From UBA961 sp041191145 (GTDB lineage Bacteria; Bacteroidota; Ignavibacteria; Kapaibacteriales; UBA961): a stretch of 64,000 nt of DNA. Positions 8,196 to 17,978 of this stretch are shown one piece after another; position 1 is the first letter of the stretch; each line of letters opens with the position of its first letter. Location: positions 10,626-74,625 of the forward strand of contig JBEEPK010000001.1 of NCBI GenBank assembly GCA_041191145.1, written 5' to 3'. The notes beneath the pieces were generated by a model. The model did no database searches. It was not told the origin of the DNA and saw only the letters and a program-made list of their open reading frames with translations. The translations under genes and the position numbers were made by a program.

Positions 8196-9485
8196 TCATC
8201 CTTGCAATCCTTTGACCTCGCCTCTCAGTATTGAGAGAAGAACCTCCGCAAAATAATCAATTTCACTGTCCGAAATGTAAATGTTCGGCGTAATTCTTAT
8301 CCCATCTATATTAGCATACTTAATGGGAGTGGTAATTATTCTATGTGTATTGAATAGGTATTCCCCAATTTTGGCATGATCAAAGCCTTCGATTCTAAAA
8401 ACCATCAATCCACACCATTGAGTTGAATCTTTGATATTAGACATAAAGCTCACTCTGGGATCATCCTTGATTCTGTTTATCCAACGCAATTGCATTTCTC
8501 TCAATCTGGAAGCTTTTCTTTCAAGCCCAACTCTTTCATTGAATGCTATTGCTTCAGTCACTGCATTATGCAAAGAGGCAGGATGAGTGCCTATCTCTTC
8601 AAACTTCTTTATTGAATCATTCATTTCCGGTCCTGCCGCCATGAGTGGCCAAATCGATGAAATTTTGTCCTTGGCCACATAGAGCATTCCATTTCCAACC
8701 GGTGCATAAAGCCATTTATGCAATGATGTCCCGAAATAGTCACATTGGAGATCTTCTTGAGTAAATGGAAAGTGAGCAAATGAATGCGCTCCGTCAACTA
8801 TACATTCAATGCCCTTTTCCTTGGCAAGCATGCAAATTTCTTTCACAGGATAGATTTGACCTGAACAAAATGCAACATGCGACACATGAATGACTTTTGT
8901 CTTTTTATTGATTGCCTGCTTAAAAGCATTCACTATATCCATGGGATCCATGACAGGAACAGAAATTGGTATTTTTTTAATTATTATGCCATCTCTTCTA
9001 GATCTTTGTTCCCAAGCGGTTAACATCCTTGGATAATCATGTTCGGTGGTGAGTACTTCGTCTCCCTTTTGCAAAGTCAAACCCATTTGGATATGATGAA
9101 GACTTTCACTTGCATTTCTCGTAATGGCTATTTCTTCGTTAGAAACGCCAAATACTTGAGCAATTCCTTGCCTAACTCTCTCCAAACCTGGTTCTTGTTG
9201 TTGCCAAATATTTCTTGCAGGGGCTTGATTTGCATAGTCCAAACCGGTATGCAATGCTTGCATCACTGATCTTGGGCTAGGACTTACTCCTCCATTATTC
9301 AAATTGATCATTGTTCTATCCATCGGAAATTCGGTTCTGATGGATTGCCATAAGTCATTGTCATTCAATGGTTTGTGCTTTTCATTCTCAGCACTTTGAA
9401 GAACTGTGAATGCTTGAATTGGTGTTGCCAGCATCAGACCTGCTTTCAGAAGCAATCTTCGATCAATTTGAGAAGGAAGTTTCAT
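8196..9485 (-). CDS. Tat-exported class V aminotransferase (isopenicillin-N-epimerase/cysteine-desulfurase-like)
   Basis: A 429-residue PLP-dependent fold-type I enzyme. The N-terminus MKLPSQIDRRLLLKAG followed by a hydrophobic stretch is a twin-arginine-type signal. The catalytic domain shows MINLNNGG, the IVDGAHSF cofactor aspartate region and the Schiff-base lysine in GTSLHKWLY. This is the class V aminotransferase family that contains isopenicillin N epimerases and cysteine desulfurases; no desulfurase cysteine loop is evident and the substrate is unknown. I prefer the ATG at 9485 because the Tat motif then sits at the start; the frame stays open upstream to 9545 (TTG). Export of a folded PLP enzyme fits the Tat route. 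Confidence 0.82.
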   Translation of the reverse strand: MKLPSQIDRRLLLKAGLMLATPIQAFTVLQSAENEKHKPLNDNDLWQSIRTEFPMDRTMINLNNGGVSPSPRSVMQALHTGLDYANQAPARNIWQQQEPGLERVRQGIAQVFGVSNEEIAITRNASESLHHIQMGLTLQKGDEVLTTEHDYPRMLTAWEQRSRRDGIIIKKIPISVPVMDPMDIVNAFKQAINKKTKVIHVSHVAFCSGQIYPVKEICMLAKEKGIECIVDGAHSFAHFPFTQEDLQCDYFGTSLHKWLYAPVGNGMLYVAKDKISSIWPLMAAGPEMNDSIKKFEEIGTHPASLHNAVTEAIAFNERVGLERKASRLREMQLRWINRIKDDPRVSFMSNIKDSTQWCGLMVFRIEGFDHAKIGEYLFNTHRIITTPIKYANIDGIRITPNIYISDSEIDYFAEVLLSILRGEVKGLQG

Positions 9486-9743
9486 AATTCTCACCGGAAG
9501 TTTATGGCGGAATTTATGAAAAAAAGATTGAACATACATCCTCAAAAGCTTACAAGGAATTCATTGCTTATTCAACATGAAATGGAAAAAGCCATGAAAT
9601 TCCACTTCTACTGGCAATTTGTAGTGTGGAAAACTCTTAATTTTTGTATTTTTAGGACCATGGTAATATATATTCTTTATAAAACAAACCTTGGATTAAG
9701 CCTTTATTTTCAATTGATTTTGTACAAATCATAGTTTGAGATC

Positions 9744-10865
9744 ATGATGAAACGCAGATCATTTCTTCACTCGGTTGGAACAGGTTTTTCAGTACTTGGC
9801 TTTGCATCGATTCAAGCAAAAGCAAATACTGGAAACGGAGAATTTGTGAATACAACAGAGTCCGTGCTTTCCAATAATATGAACAAGCACTCTGATTTTG
9901 TTTCATTGCTTCCTTCCGCATTGAAAAAGGGATCTACAATCGGAATTACCGCTCCCGCAAGTGGCGTTGATAATGCAGAGATTCAAGAAGGCATTGCTTT
10001 GTTGAAGGCAAGTGGTTATTCAATTGTATTGGGCAATACATTAACAAGAAAATTTGGTTATCTCTCTGCACCTGACTCAGAAAGGGCTGCAGAGTTCATG
10101 GAATTTGTAGAAAGGCCTGACATAGATTGCATTCTTTGTGCAAGAGGTGGATATGGCGTGATGAGAATTCTTCCAATGTTGGATTTTGGCGTTATTCGGG
10201 CCAATCCTAAGATTATCATTGGTTATAGCGATATCACTGCTTTGCTTGTTGCAATCACCAAACTTAGCAATGTGATTACATATCATGGACCTGTTGCATC
10301 TTCTACCTTTGACTCTTTCACTGTTGATTATTTCAAGAAAACTCTTTGTAAACCAATTGCGAATGAGATAATTACGGAACCGATTTTATCTGAATACACT
10401 CCAATATCCTTCAGTGATTCAAGAATGACTACATTATCCAAGGGTATTGCAAAAGGCAGATTAACAGGTGGCAATTTGTCTATGATAGTTGCAACACTTG
10501 GTACTCCTTATGAAATCGACACAAAGGATTCCTTATTATTTCTTGAAGACATAGCGGAAGAACCATATAGGATAGACAGAATGCTCACGCAGTTATGGCT
10601 TGCCGGTAAGCTTCAACAATGTGCAGGTATCATTCTTGGTCAGTTTAAGAATTGTGAAGCAAAGAAGGTACCGGGTTTTGAAGTATCATTCTCTTTGCAA
10701 GAAGTTTTGGAATCTCGAATTACTTCGTTAGGTATACCCGCTGTTTATGGTCTTCCTATTGGGCATGTCAAGAGTAAAATGACAATTCCATTAGGTGTAA
10801 TGGCCGAATTGGATGCCGGGAATAAAACATTTTCTATAATGGAAAGACCTGTCTCTGTTTCTTGA
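9744..10865 (+). CDS. Tat-exported LD-carboxypeptidase (peptidase S66, MccF-like)
   Basis: A 373-residue serine peptidase of family S66. The first 27 residues (MMKRRSFLHSVGTGFS...) form a Tat signal peptide. The nucleophile elbow is GYSDITAL, preceded by CARGGYGVMRILP; the downstream LFLEDIAEEPYRIDRML segment and PIGHVKSKM carry the expected acidic and histidine residues of the Ser-Glu-His triad. LD-carboxypeptidases trim the terminal D-alanine from tetrapeptides in murein recycling. E. coli LdcA is cytoplasmic, so an exported form suggests action on periplasmic muropeptides. It diverges from the aminotransferase gene across 258 bases of very AT-rich DNA; there are near matches to TAnnTTTG there but none exact. 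Confidence 0.9.
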   Translation: MMKRRSFLHSVGTGFSVLGFASIQAKANTGNGEFVNTTESVLSNNMNKHSDFVSLLPSALKKGSTIGITAPASGVDNAEIQEGIALLKASGYSIVLGNTLTRKFGYLSAPDSERAAEFMEFVERPDIDCILCARGGYGVMRILPMLDFGVIRANPKIIIGYSDITALLVAITKLSNVITYHGPVASSTFDSFTVDYFKKTLCKPIANEIITEPILSEYTPISFSDSRMTTLSKGIAKGRLTGGNLSMIVATLGTPYEIDTKDSLLFLEDIAEEPYRIDRMLTQLWLAGKLQQCAGIILGQFKNCEAKKVPGFEVSFSLQEVLESRITSLGIPAVYGLPIGHVKSKMTIPLGVMAELDAGNKTFSIMERPVSVS

Positions 10866-10914
10866 TTGGAATAGTGACTTTTTATTCTTTTCATTGTCTT
10901 TATTTTATCAAATC

Positions 10915-10936
10915 CGTGAAAATGCAGCATTTCACG
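10915..10936. repeat. Inverted repeat between the LD-carboxypeptidase gene and the VWA cargo gene
   Basis: CGTGAAA at 10915-10921 is matched by TTTCACG at 10930-10936 with further TGC/GCA pairing inside, giving a near-perfect 22-base palindrome with one bulged A. There is no clear T tract after it, so it may be an operator for the downstream gene as easily as a weak terminator. Confidence 0.4.
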
Positions 10937-10988
10937 AGTTGTTTACATTGATTTAAACTTTATTTCATAATCGATTGGAGAATCTTCG

Positions 10989-13900
10989 ATGATTCTATTC
11001 ATACGGTCACTCGCTCTATGTATGGTGATTTTCTCGGCAATAGGAGTCTCGTTCGCACAGAACAGATTCAATGCTTATACACCTGATGCAGAGAAATTTC
11101 CAAAAGTTCGCTCATTCTATGAAGCAGCAGACATTAACAATGTCCCTATTCCCGGATTGAGTGCCGGAGATTTTAAAGTTGTAGAAAATGGCATTACCAT
11201 TCCTGCTTCCGACATTACTCAAAAGTGTTCTACCATCGTTGATGGTCCAGAATTGAGCGTTGTGTTGGTTATTGACAAAAGCGCATCAATGTCTGAGCAA
11301 GTTGGATCCAGACCGGAAGAAACTCGCTTTAGATTTGTGAAGCAGGCTTCAAAATTGTTTGTAAGCTTGCTCAATTTTATTGGAAGGACCAAAGTCGCAG
11401 TAGTTTCATTTGATGGCCAGGCTTATCTCGAGCATGATTGGTCTAATAATAGAAACTCCCTTCTAAAATCGATTGATTCTATGATTCTTGGATCAGCTAC
11501 ATATTATGATCCGCCATTATTGCACAAACAATGGGGCGCAATAACACTTATCAAAGATCGATATGTTAAAGAGAATCTTCCTGCTACTGTCAAGAAAGTC
11601 ATTATTTTCTTGACTGATGGTGAACCCAACAAGCCCCCTACCAGAGATACAATCAAAAAAGAATTGCTTGATAATGGCATTGCATTTTATGCAATCACTG
11701 CATTCATGGGTATGAATAAAGATTTAGCAACTTGGGCTGATTTAACAGGTGGTGAAAGTTATGAAGCAAACTCTAAAGATGCATATTCTAAGCTACAGGA
11801 AATCTATTCTGAGATTGCAAAGAAATTACAAGCGAAAGAAGTATGCTATTTAGAGTGGAATTCCCCTATGGGTTGTAATGAAGAAAGTAGGACCAGAACG
11901 GTATACATAACATTACAGAAGAATATAAACATAACTGATACATCTTCTTATCAAGCTCCCGCTTCAAGTGTCATGAAGCTCGAAGTCAATCCACCAATTG
12001 TGTCATTTGGAAATCCCGCCGTTGGTGCTTCCATTGACAAATTAGTCAATGTGGAAGCCAAAAATGGAAAGTTAATTGTCACCGCAGATCCTCCGGCACC
12101 TGCTGGAAATGCAAGCTTTACTGTAACTAGTTTCAATGGAAATGCATGGAATGGATCTACTCCTCAAGTAATTGATTCAGGAAAAACAGCGATTGTTGGA
12201 GTTCGATTTACACAAGGAACCACACTGGATTTCAGACAAAGCGGTCTTCGAATTAAGGGGAATCCATGCGATCCACCATTGATACCTCTTGTAGGCGGTA
12301 CTTCAGACATTCAACTTCTCGATCCAATTAATTCAGAGATTCGTTCAACTTGTAATGACTTAACAATTCTTTGGGCAGGAGTTGATTCTACACAAGAAGT
12401 TATCATTCAATATAGCGCTGATAATGGAGTAACTTGGAATCTTCTCACCGATAAGGCGAAGGGTCTCAAGTATATCTGGTCTTCTGATGAATTGAAGAAA
12501 CTCAGCACAAAAGGACAATACAAAATTCGTGTTGGTCTTCCCCCTTCTAAAACATATGTCTGGGCAAAGAATATTGGTGGTACATTGACTGATTCAAGCG
12601 TAAGCCTTGCATTGTCCCCTGATGGTCAATATTCTTATGTTGCCGGAAATTTTGAAGGCAATGGTTCATTTGATGGCAAACCAATGGTAAGTATATCCGG
12701 AAGTAGAGATGGATTCTTTGCCAAACTGGATATCGGTGGTAATGTTGAATTCGTGAAGAATGTTGGTGGCCCCGGTGCAGATGCAGTAACTGGTATTGCC
12801 GCTGGTGACAATAATGCCGCATATGTGACAGGACACTTTATCGGTGAATCCACATTTGGATTTGTGACTAAAAAATCTTCAAGCTTGACAGGCAAAAACT
12901 TCTTCATGGCTCGTGTCGAGCCTGATGGAGGAACTGTCATCGTTCAAACTCTCGGTGCAACTGCAACCAATCCAACTGCAGAAGCATATGGTGAACGCAT
13001 TGCATGGGAACCATTCGAAAAACGCGTATATGTTGAAGGCATGTATAAAGGCGTTCTCACAGCTACCATGCGTGATGGAACCAAAGCTACAATCACGAAT
13101 CGTACTCAACCTATTGTCTGGAAACCATTCACAGCAGTTTTCGATCCTGCAGGAAATTGGCTTGATCTTCAGCCGACAAGAACTCAAGGAAAACCATATA
13201 CAACTCTCAATGCAACCGACAAGGATGGCTGTTTGTATGAGTCAGGTACTTTCACAGGATCAATGACCAAAGATCCAGGTAATAAGACCATTACATCTGC
13301 CGGACAAACTGATGGTTTCATCACAAAATTCTGTGGAACTCCTTCAAGTCAGTCTTCAAGTTTATTGGCATTCCCTCTTGCAAAAGCAAGATTATATAGC
13401 ATCGACTCAAATATTCGTTTCAATGTAGGTGTAACTTCAGTTGGCACTCCTAAGGACATGGTTCTAAGTACCGGTATTTGTAATGATGGTAATCTTGATA
13501 CATTCATCGATAGTGTTAGTGTTTCAGATCCTCAATTCAGTTTGAAATCAGTATTAAATGGTCGTCTGTTCCCTTCTGTCAATTGCGATACTGTACCTAT
13601 TGAAATATTATTCACTCCAACAGCTCCCGGTGAACACTGTGCTACACTCACATTTTATGCTACTTGCTCCCCAGTCGTGAAAATGACCATTTGTGGTGAA
13701 GCAGTTGAGCCTTGTGATTATATACATGTGGAAGACACAATCTTTGCAAATACACTGGTTGGTGGCAATAGAAGTATCACAATAACCAAAGCATTGGAAA
13801 ATAAGAGTAATATCTTGATCAATGGGAAGATGTCAATTGGCGGTGCTAATCCCGGAGATTTTGCAATTGCAAGTTATCGCATGATTGACAGAAATGGCAA

Positions 13901-15704
13901 TCCTTCAGTTGGTGATCCTTCAAATACATTCACAATAAAGCCCGGTGGACATTTGGAGATTACAACCGAGTTCAGACCAACAGCAGTTGGAAAAAGACTT
14001 GCATTCATCGATCTTGGCCTTGATACTGTCTGCGTTGATGCAAAGGTACAACTCACAGGTGAAGGCGAAGCTCAACTCACAGCTTCTGCTACTGATGCAA
14101 TTTGGAATTGCGTTCCTGTTGGCGGTAAAGATCAAAAGAATGTTGTAATTACAAATAATGGTAATAGTGAACTTGCAGTAAAGAGTATTAGACTTTTACA
14201 AAATAATGGCACTTTCTCAATACTGAATATTCCAACTTTACCAGTAAATCTTAAAAAGGATGAGACAATTAATCTCACTGTAGAATTTGCTCCAGTTACA
14301 AATACAAATGGTTTGTGGGATTCCGTACTTGTCACTGCAGTTTCGTCCATTGATGCAAATATCAAGGCACCTGATTTTGGTGCAAGAGTACAAGGTAATG
14401 GTTGTATCGGTGCTCCTGAATATTCAAAGAACTGTTTTGATTCCACTCGCATCGGTAGCAAATCTGTGCCGAAAACAAATGCATTGGTAATCAAGAATAT
14501 GGGACAAGGTCCATTGAAAGTACTTTCAATCAAGCCAATCCCACCAATAGAATTTGAAGCATTCAGCCCTGCAGGTCCTTTTGATATTCCTTTGAGTGGC
14601 TCACAAGAAATTTCTGCTATCTTCATTCCACAGAAAAAGGGTTTGCGTAGTGGTTTCGTTGAAATCGTGACTGATGCTCGCAATGTTCCTGATACTGTTG
14701 AGTTATGTGGAACAGGATTCCTACCTGACACTGTGATCAATCTAGGCAAGTTCAATGCTTGTGAAAATCCGATCATCACAATTCCGTATCCGAATGTGAG
14801 CAATTATGATATTGAAACGACAAATACAGCTTCAGGTGCTACCAGTGAATTTAGCATTTCCCCATTGGGTAATTTCAAAATTCCTGCGAATACAAATCAT
14901 AATTACTCAATTGTGTTTACACCAAATGCAGCAGGTAGTTATTCTGTGACTGCAAAGCTTGGTGAACGCAATGTGACCGTAAATGCAGAGGCAATCACAT
15001 TGCCCGTCACTATCACTTCTTCAATCAACCCCGGCGAAGTAACACCTGGTCAAAAAGTTGCTTTCAAAGTAAGTGCTGATATTCAGGGCAATGTCGGTTC
15101 AGCTCAAATCAATGCAATGGACATCTTGGTAAGTTATGATTCCAAAGATCTTGATTTCACCGGTACAGTTCGTACTTTGAATGGCTGGACATGGACTCCA
15201 ACTTTGAACGGGAATATTTTGACAGTTTCAGGTACAGGTAATCCAGGTCTCTCGGGCAAAAAAGATTTGTTTGAAGCGGACTTCAATGCATACTTGGGTG
15301 ATTCAACTTCATTCAAAGTATTTGTAGATGCAAAAGCCAAGGACATTTTTGCAAAGTGTTTAGTCATTGGTAATGACACCTCCACATTGAAACTTGCTCC
15401 AATTTGTTTTGCAAATGGTAGATTTATCAGAGGTTCCGGTCTAGGTTATGCATTGTCTATTTCAGGTCAATCCCCTGCTTCTGACATTGCAATGATTGAC
15501 TATTCAATCGGTATCTCATCAAATACCATCATTGAATTGTATAATTCAATGGGCCAAAAAGTTCATACATTACTTACCGGATATGTAAAAGAAGGATCAT
15601 ATCAGCTCAGCATTGATGCTCATCAATTACCTGCCGGCATGTATACATGTATCTTGAAATCCGGTCCTTATGCAAATCAAGTGCAGCTCATTATTGCCAA
15701 GTAA
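10989..15704 (+). CDS. Large type IX-secreted VWA protein with ASH-like repeats, cohesin-like domain and sorting domain
   Basis: A 1571-residue surface or secreted protein. In order: signal peptide (cut near SFAQ), a von Willebrand A domain with an intact metal site (DKSAS at 96-100 and a later FLTDGEP), ASH/choice-of-anchor-D-like beta domains, an Ig-like piece (about 435-525), an SBBP-like beta-propeller region (about 525-790), several further ASH-like repeats (about 800-1300), a cohesin-like domain (about 1320-1460) and a C-terminal type IX sorting domain (about 1490-1571; ELYNSMGQKV, LPAGMYTCIL). The sorting domain predicts outer-membrane translocation by the type IX system. Start has a GGAGA site 7 bases upstream. 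Ligand unknown; adhesion or matrix building is inferred from the domains. A strong terminator follows. Confidence 0.88.
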   Translation: MILFIRSLALCMVIFSAIGVSFAQNRFNAYTPDAEKFPKVRSFYEAADINNVPIPGLSAGDFKVVENGITIPASDITQKCSTIVDGPELSVVLVIDKSASMSEQVGSRPEETRFRFVKQASKLFVSLLNFIGRTKVAVVSFDGQAYLEHDWSNNRNSLLKSIDSMILGSATYYDPPLLHKQWGAITLIKDRYVKENLPATVKKVIIFLTDGEPNKPPTRDTIKKELLDNGIAFYAITAFMGMNKDLATWADLTGGESYEANSKDAYSKLQEIYSEIAKKLQAKEVCYLEWNSPMGCNEESRTRTVYITLQKNINITDTSSYQAPASSVMKLEVNPPIVSFGNPAVGASIDKLVNVEAKNGKLIVTADPPAPAGNASFTVTSFNGNAWNGSTPQVIDSGKTAIVGVRFTQGTTLDFRQSGLRIKGNPCDPPLIPLVGGTSDIQLLDPINSEIRSTCNDLTILWAGVDSTQEVIIQYSADNGVTWNLLTDKAKGLKYIWSSDELKKLSTKGQYKIRVGLPPSKTYVWAKNIGGTLTDSSVSLALSPDGQYSYVAGNFEGNGSFDGKPMVSISGSRDGFFAKLDIGGNVEFVKNVGGPGADAVTGIAAGDNNAAYVTGHFIGESTFGFVTKKSSSLTGKNFFMARVEPDGGTVIVQTLGATATNPTAEAYGERIAWEPFEKRVYVEGMYKGVLTATMRDGTKATITNRTQPIVWKPFTAVFDPAGNWLDLQPTRTQGKPYTTLNATDKDGCLYESGTFTGSMTKDPGNKTITSAGQTDGFITKFCGTPSSQSSSLLAFPLAKARLYSIDSNIRFNVGVTSVGTPKDMVLSTGICNDGNLDTFIDSVSVSDPQFSLKSVLNGRLFPSVNCDTVPIEILFTPTAPGEHCATLTFYATCSPVVKMTICGEAVEPCDYIHVEDTIFANTLVGGNRSITITKALENKSNILINGKMSIGGANPGDFAIASYRMIDRNGNPSVGDPSNTFTIKPGGHLEITTEFRPTAVGKRLAFIDLGLDTVCVDAKVQLTGEGEAQLTASATDAIWNCVPVGGKDQKNVVITNNGNSELAVKSIRLLQNNGTFSILNIPTLPVNLKKDETINLTVEFAPVTNTNGLWDSVLVTAVSSIDANIKAPDFGARVQGNGCIGAPEYSKNCFDSTRIGSKSVPKTNALVIKNMGQGPLKVLSIKPIPPIEFEAFSPAGPFDIPLSGSQEISAIFIPQKKGLRSGFVEIVTDARNVPDTVELCGTGFLPDTVINLGKFNACENPIITIPYPNVSNYDIETTNTASGATSEFSISPLGNFKIPANTNHNYSIVFTPNAAGSYSVTAKLGERNVTVNAEAITLPVTITSSINPGEVTPGQKVAFKVSADIQGNVGSAQINAMDILVSYDSKDLDFTGTVRTLNGWTWTPTLNGNILTVSGTGNPGLSGKKDLFEADFNAYLGDSTSFKVFVDAKAKDIFAKCLVIGNDTSTLKLAPICFANGRFIRGSGLGYALSISGQSPASDIAMIDYSIGISSNTIIELYNSMGQKVHTLLTGYVKEGSYQLSIDAHQLPAGMYTCILKSGPYANQVQLIIAK

Positions 15705-15715
15705 ATCGACCACGA

Positions 15716-15756
15716 AAAAAAAAGCCCGCTTCATTTTTGAAGCGGGCTTTTTTTTT
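15716..15756. terminator. Bidirectional intrinsic terminator after the VWA cargo gene
   Basis: A perfect 12-bp stem (15721-15732 with 15739-15750, loop ATTTTT), GC-rich in the middle, flanked by an A run on the left and a T run on the right. It serves both the plus-strand cargo gene and the convergent PgpH-like gene that ends at 15759. Confidence 0.95.
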
Positions 15757-15758
15757 CA

Positions 15759-17966
15759 TCATTTCTTATCAGGTATTTCTTTATATGTAATCCGGTGATG
15801 TCGCATTCCCAGAAGATTCTTTATAAAGGATTCCTTAATCTCATGTATCTCGGCAATGGTAAGTGGACATTCATCCAATTGCCCATCTAGCATTCTATCA
15901 TGTATGATTCCCTGAAGAATTACCTCAATGTCTTCTTTGGTTTCTGCATTATTCAATCGAACAACAGCTTCTGCCGCATCCGCAAGCATGAGAATTCCTG
16001 TCTCTTTCGTATTTGGTTTAGGTCCTGTATATCGATAATCCTCTTCTTTAACGATAGTCGGTCCTTCCCCATTCTGTGACAACTCAATTGCTTTGGCATA
16101 AAAATGTTTGACAAGCATTGTGCCATGATGCATTGGAATGAAATCTATAATTCTCTGAGGAAGCTTATACTCTCTTGCAAGTTCGATACCATCATGAACA
16201 TGTTCCTTGATGATAGATGCGCTTTTCTTTGGAGGAAGATGATTATGTTTATTATCAATATTTATTTGATTCTCAACATAATATTCAGCCTTTGGTATTT
16301 TCCCAATATCATGATATAATGATCCTACTTTTGCAAGCAAAGCATTTGCATGAATGGCATGAGCAGCGCTCTCAGCAAGTCTAGCTATAGTCATGGTATG
16401 CTGGAAAGTACCCGGAGCTTTTTCATTCATTTCTATTAATAGTGGATGTTCCAAGGAATCATATTCATCGATTTTCAAGTCAGTGGTGACCGGAAATACT
16501 CTTTCAATTAAATACAGAACACCAAATGTGAAAATGGGTGAAAACACTGCATTGATTCCGGCAACAATCAATTGCGGATACATTTCATTCCAACTCAATG
16601 ATCTTTCAGCTCCAATCGAAGCAATGCTTACGGACATTCCAATAAATACATAAGTGATTGATGCAAAAAGTTGTGTTCTTGCTTGAATGTCTCTGACACT
16701 ATAAGCTGCGACCATACCACCAATCATCATTGCAAGTCCAACAGAATAATCGCTTCCTCTTACTCCTGCGATCAGCAAGGACATTACGACTGTACTGTAG
16801 AATGCAGTTCTTGAATCATACAGAATCGCGATTAACATTGAAAGGGCAGGTACTATCACTGCATATTCCAATGGATAAGAACTATTTATGAACACCGTTA
16901 TCCAAGAAAATATGGGGGCGATGAGCACTATTCCAAATAAACCATACAATTGCTGATGATGGGCAAAAATGACAGGCCTAATGAAATACAAGTATAATAT
17001 CATCATGGAAAAGATGAGGAAGGAATGTCCTATGCTACCTAATAGAATACTCCAAGAATAAGTCGAAGTATCTGAATTACCTCTATTACTAACATAAGAT
17101 TGCACTTTCAATGCGGATAATCGATCAAATCTCTCGCCTTTTCTGATCAGTACTTCACCCGCTCTGACAATACCGAGAGTGCGAGGAATCGATGCCAATC
17201 TATTTGACTTTGTTTCCTGAGTCAATGATTTTGAAACTTCATACTTGGGTCTTAGGATTTCAATCAAAGTTGACACCACTTTTTCAACCTCTTGCATTTG
17301 CAACTTGTCGGCAAACAATTCAGAAAGTTGCCCCCTCATGAGAGTTGTATCCGAAAATGCAGATTTCAACATGGGAATGTCAATCCCTTTATTTTTACGA
17401 ATGAAAACAGTGTCGGAAAGAGTTGATATTGCAACAGAAATAAGTGGCTTTCTTTCATAATACGAACTAATCAGTTCAACTCTATATTTCTGTACTATTT
17501 GACCAATGATTGCCCTTTTTTGCTGAGGAAACTCTAGAATGTTTTTTGTGACAATTTCACTTAGTATTCCTGATTCCTGCAATTTACCATCGCAAATTTG
17601 AAGCAAAGCCGATAGTTTGGCTTCGGCTTCTGTTACTGCGTTCTCAATATTCAAACAAATGACAGGCGTAGATTTCAGTACTTTTTCTTTTTCGAGTTCA
17701 ATCTCAGACTCGGGTCTAATAATCGCAAAAGGAAATTCAGCTTTAATTGTTTCATTCATCCAAAGAACACCGATATTCACTTGTCTTACATCTTCACCAT
17801 TTTCATTAATTGCTCTTTGATTCGGGAACATGAATCCTGTAAGAATGATAATGAGAATCATAAATACTAATCGAACACTATGATTAGAGAACATTGATTT
17901 CTCAATCACGGATTCTTGATGCTCGGCGCTTTTTAACTGTTCAAATAGTGTTTTTTGCTTTGCCAT
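15759..17966 (-). CDS. PgpH-type membrane HD-domain phosphodiesterase (7TMR-HD)
   Basis: A 735-residue protein with the standard PgpH layout: one N-terminal membrane helix, an extracytoplasmic 7TMR-HDED domain of about 250 residues, seven membrane helices, and a cytoplasmic HD domain with FQHTMTIARLAESAA, LYHDIGK and PMHHGT metal-binding motifs. PgpH hydrolyses cyclic di-AMP to pApA in Firmicutes and the same architecture occurs across Bacteroidota. No c-di-AMP cyclase gene is in the window. I chose ATG 17966; the frame extends 4 codons upstream to a TTG directly abutting the preceding gene. Likely co-transcribed with the outer-membrane-like gene upstream (12-base gap). Confidence 0.9.
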   Translation of the reverse strand: MAKQKTLFEQLKSAEHQESVIEKSMFSNHSVRLVFMILIIILTGFMFPNQRAINENGEDVRQVNIGVLWMNETIKAEFPFAIIRPESEIELEKEKVLKSTPVICLNIENAVTEAEAKLSALLQICDGKLQESGILSEIVTKNILEFPQQKRAIIGQIVQKYRVELISSYYERKPLISVAISTLSDTVFIRKNKGIDIPMLKSAFSDTTLMRGQLSELFADKLQMQEVEKVVSTLIEILRPKYEVSKSLTQETKSNRLASIPRTLGIVRAGEVLIRKGERFDRLSALKVQSYVSNRGNSDTSTYSWSILLGSIGHSFLIFSMMILYLYFIRPVIFAHHQQLYGLFGIVLIAPIFSWITVFINSSYPLEYAVIVPALSMLIAILYDSRTAFYSTVVMSLLIAGVRGSDYSVGLAMMIGGMVAAYSVRDIQARTQLFASITYVFIGMSVSIASIGAERSLSWNEMYPQLIVAGINAVFSPIFTFGVLYLIERVFPVTTDLKIDEYDSLEHPLLIEMNEKAPGTFQHTMTIARLAESAAHAIHANALLAKVGSLYHDIGKIPKAEYYVENQINIDNKHNHLPPKKSASIIKEHVHDGIELAREYKLPQRIIDFIPMHHGTMLVKHFYAKAIELSQNGEGPTIVKEEDYRYTGPKPNTKETGILMLADAAEAVVRLNNAETKEDIEVILQGIIHDRMLDGQLDECPLTIAEIHEIKESFIKNLLGMRHHRITYKEIPDKK

Positions 17967-17978
17967 AATAGTACTCAA

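Noticed and set aside
9486..9743. Promoter pair between the aminotransferase and LD-carboxypeptidase genes
   Set aside because: Near matches such as TAATTTTTG and TATTTTTA exist, but none is an exact TAnnTTTG with a proper -33 element, so I did not list them.
14132..14803. 223-codon minus-strand frame opposite the cargo gene
   Set aside because: It is the reverse of a well-supported coding region and shows no recognisable protein family.
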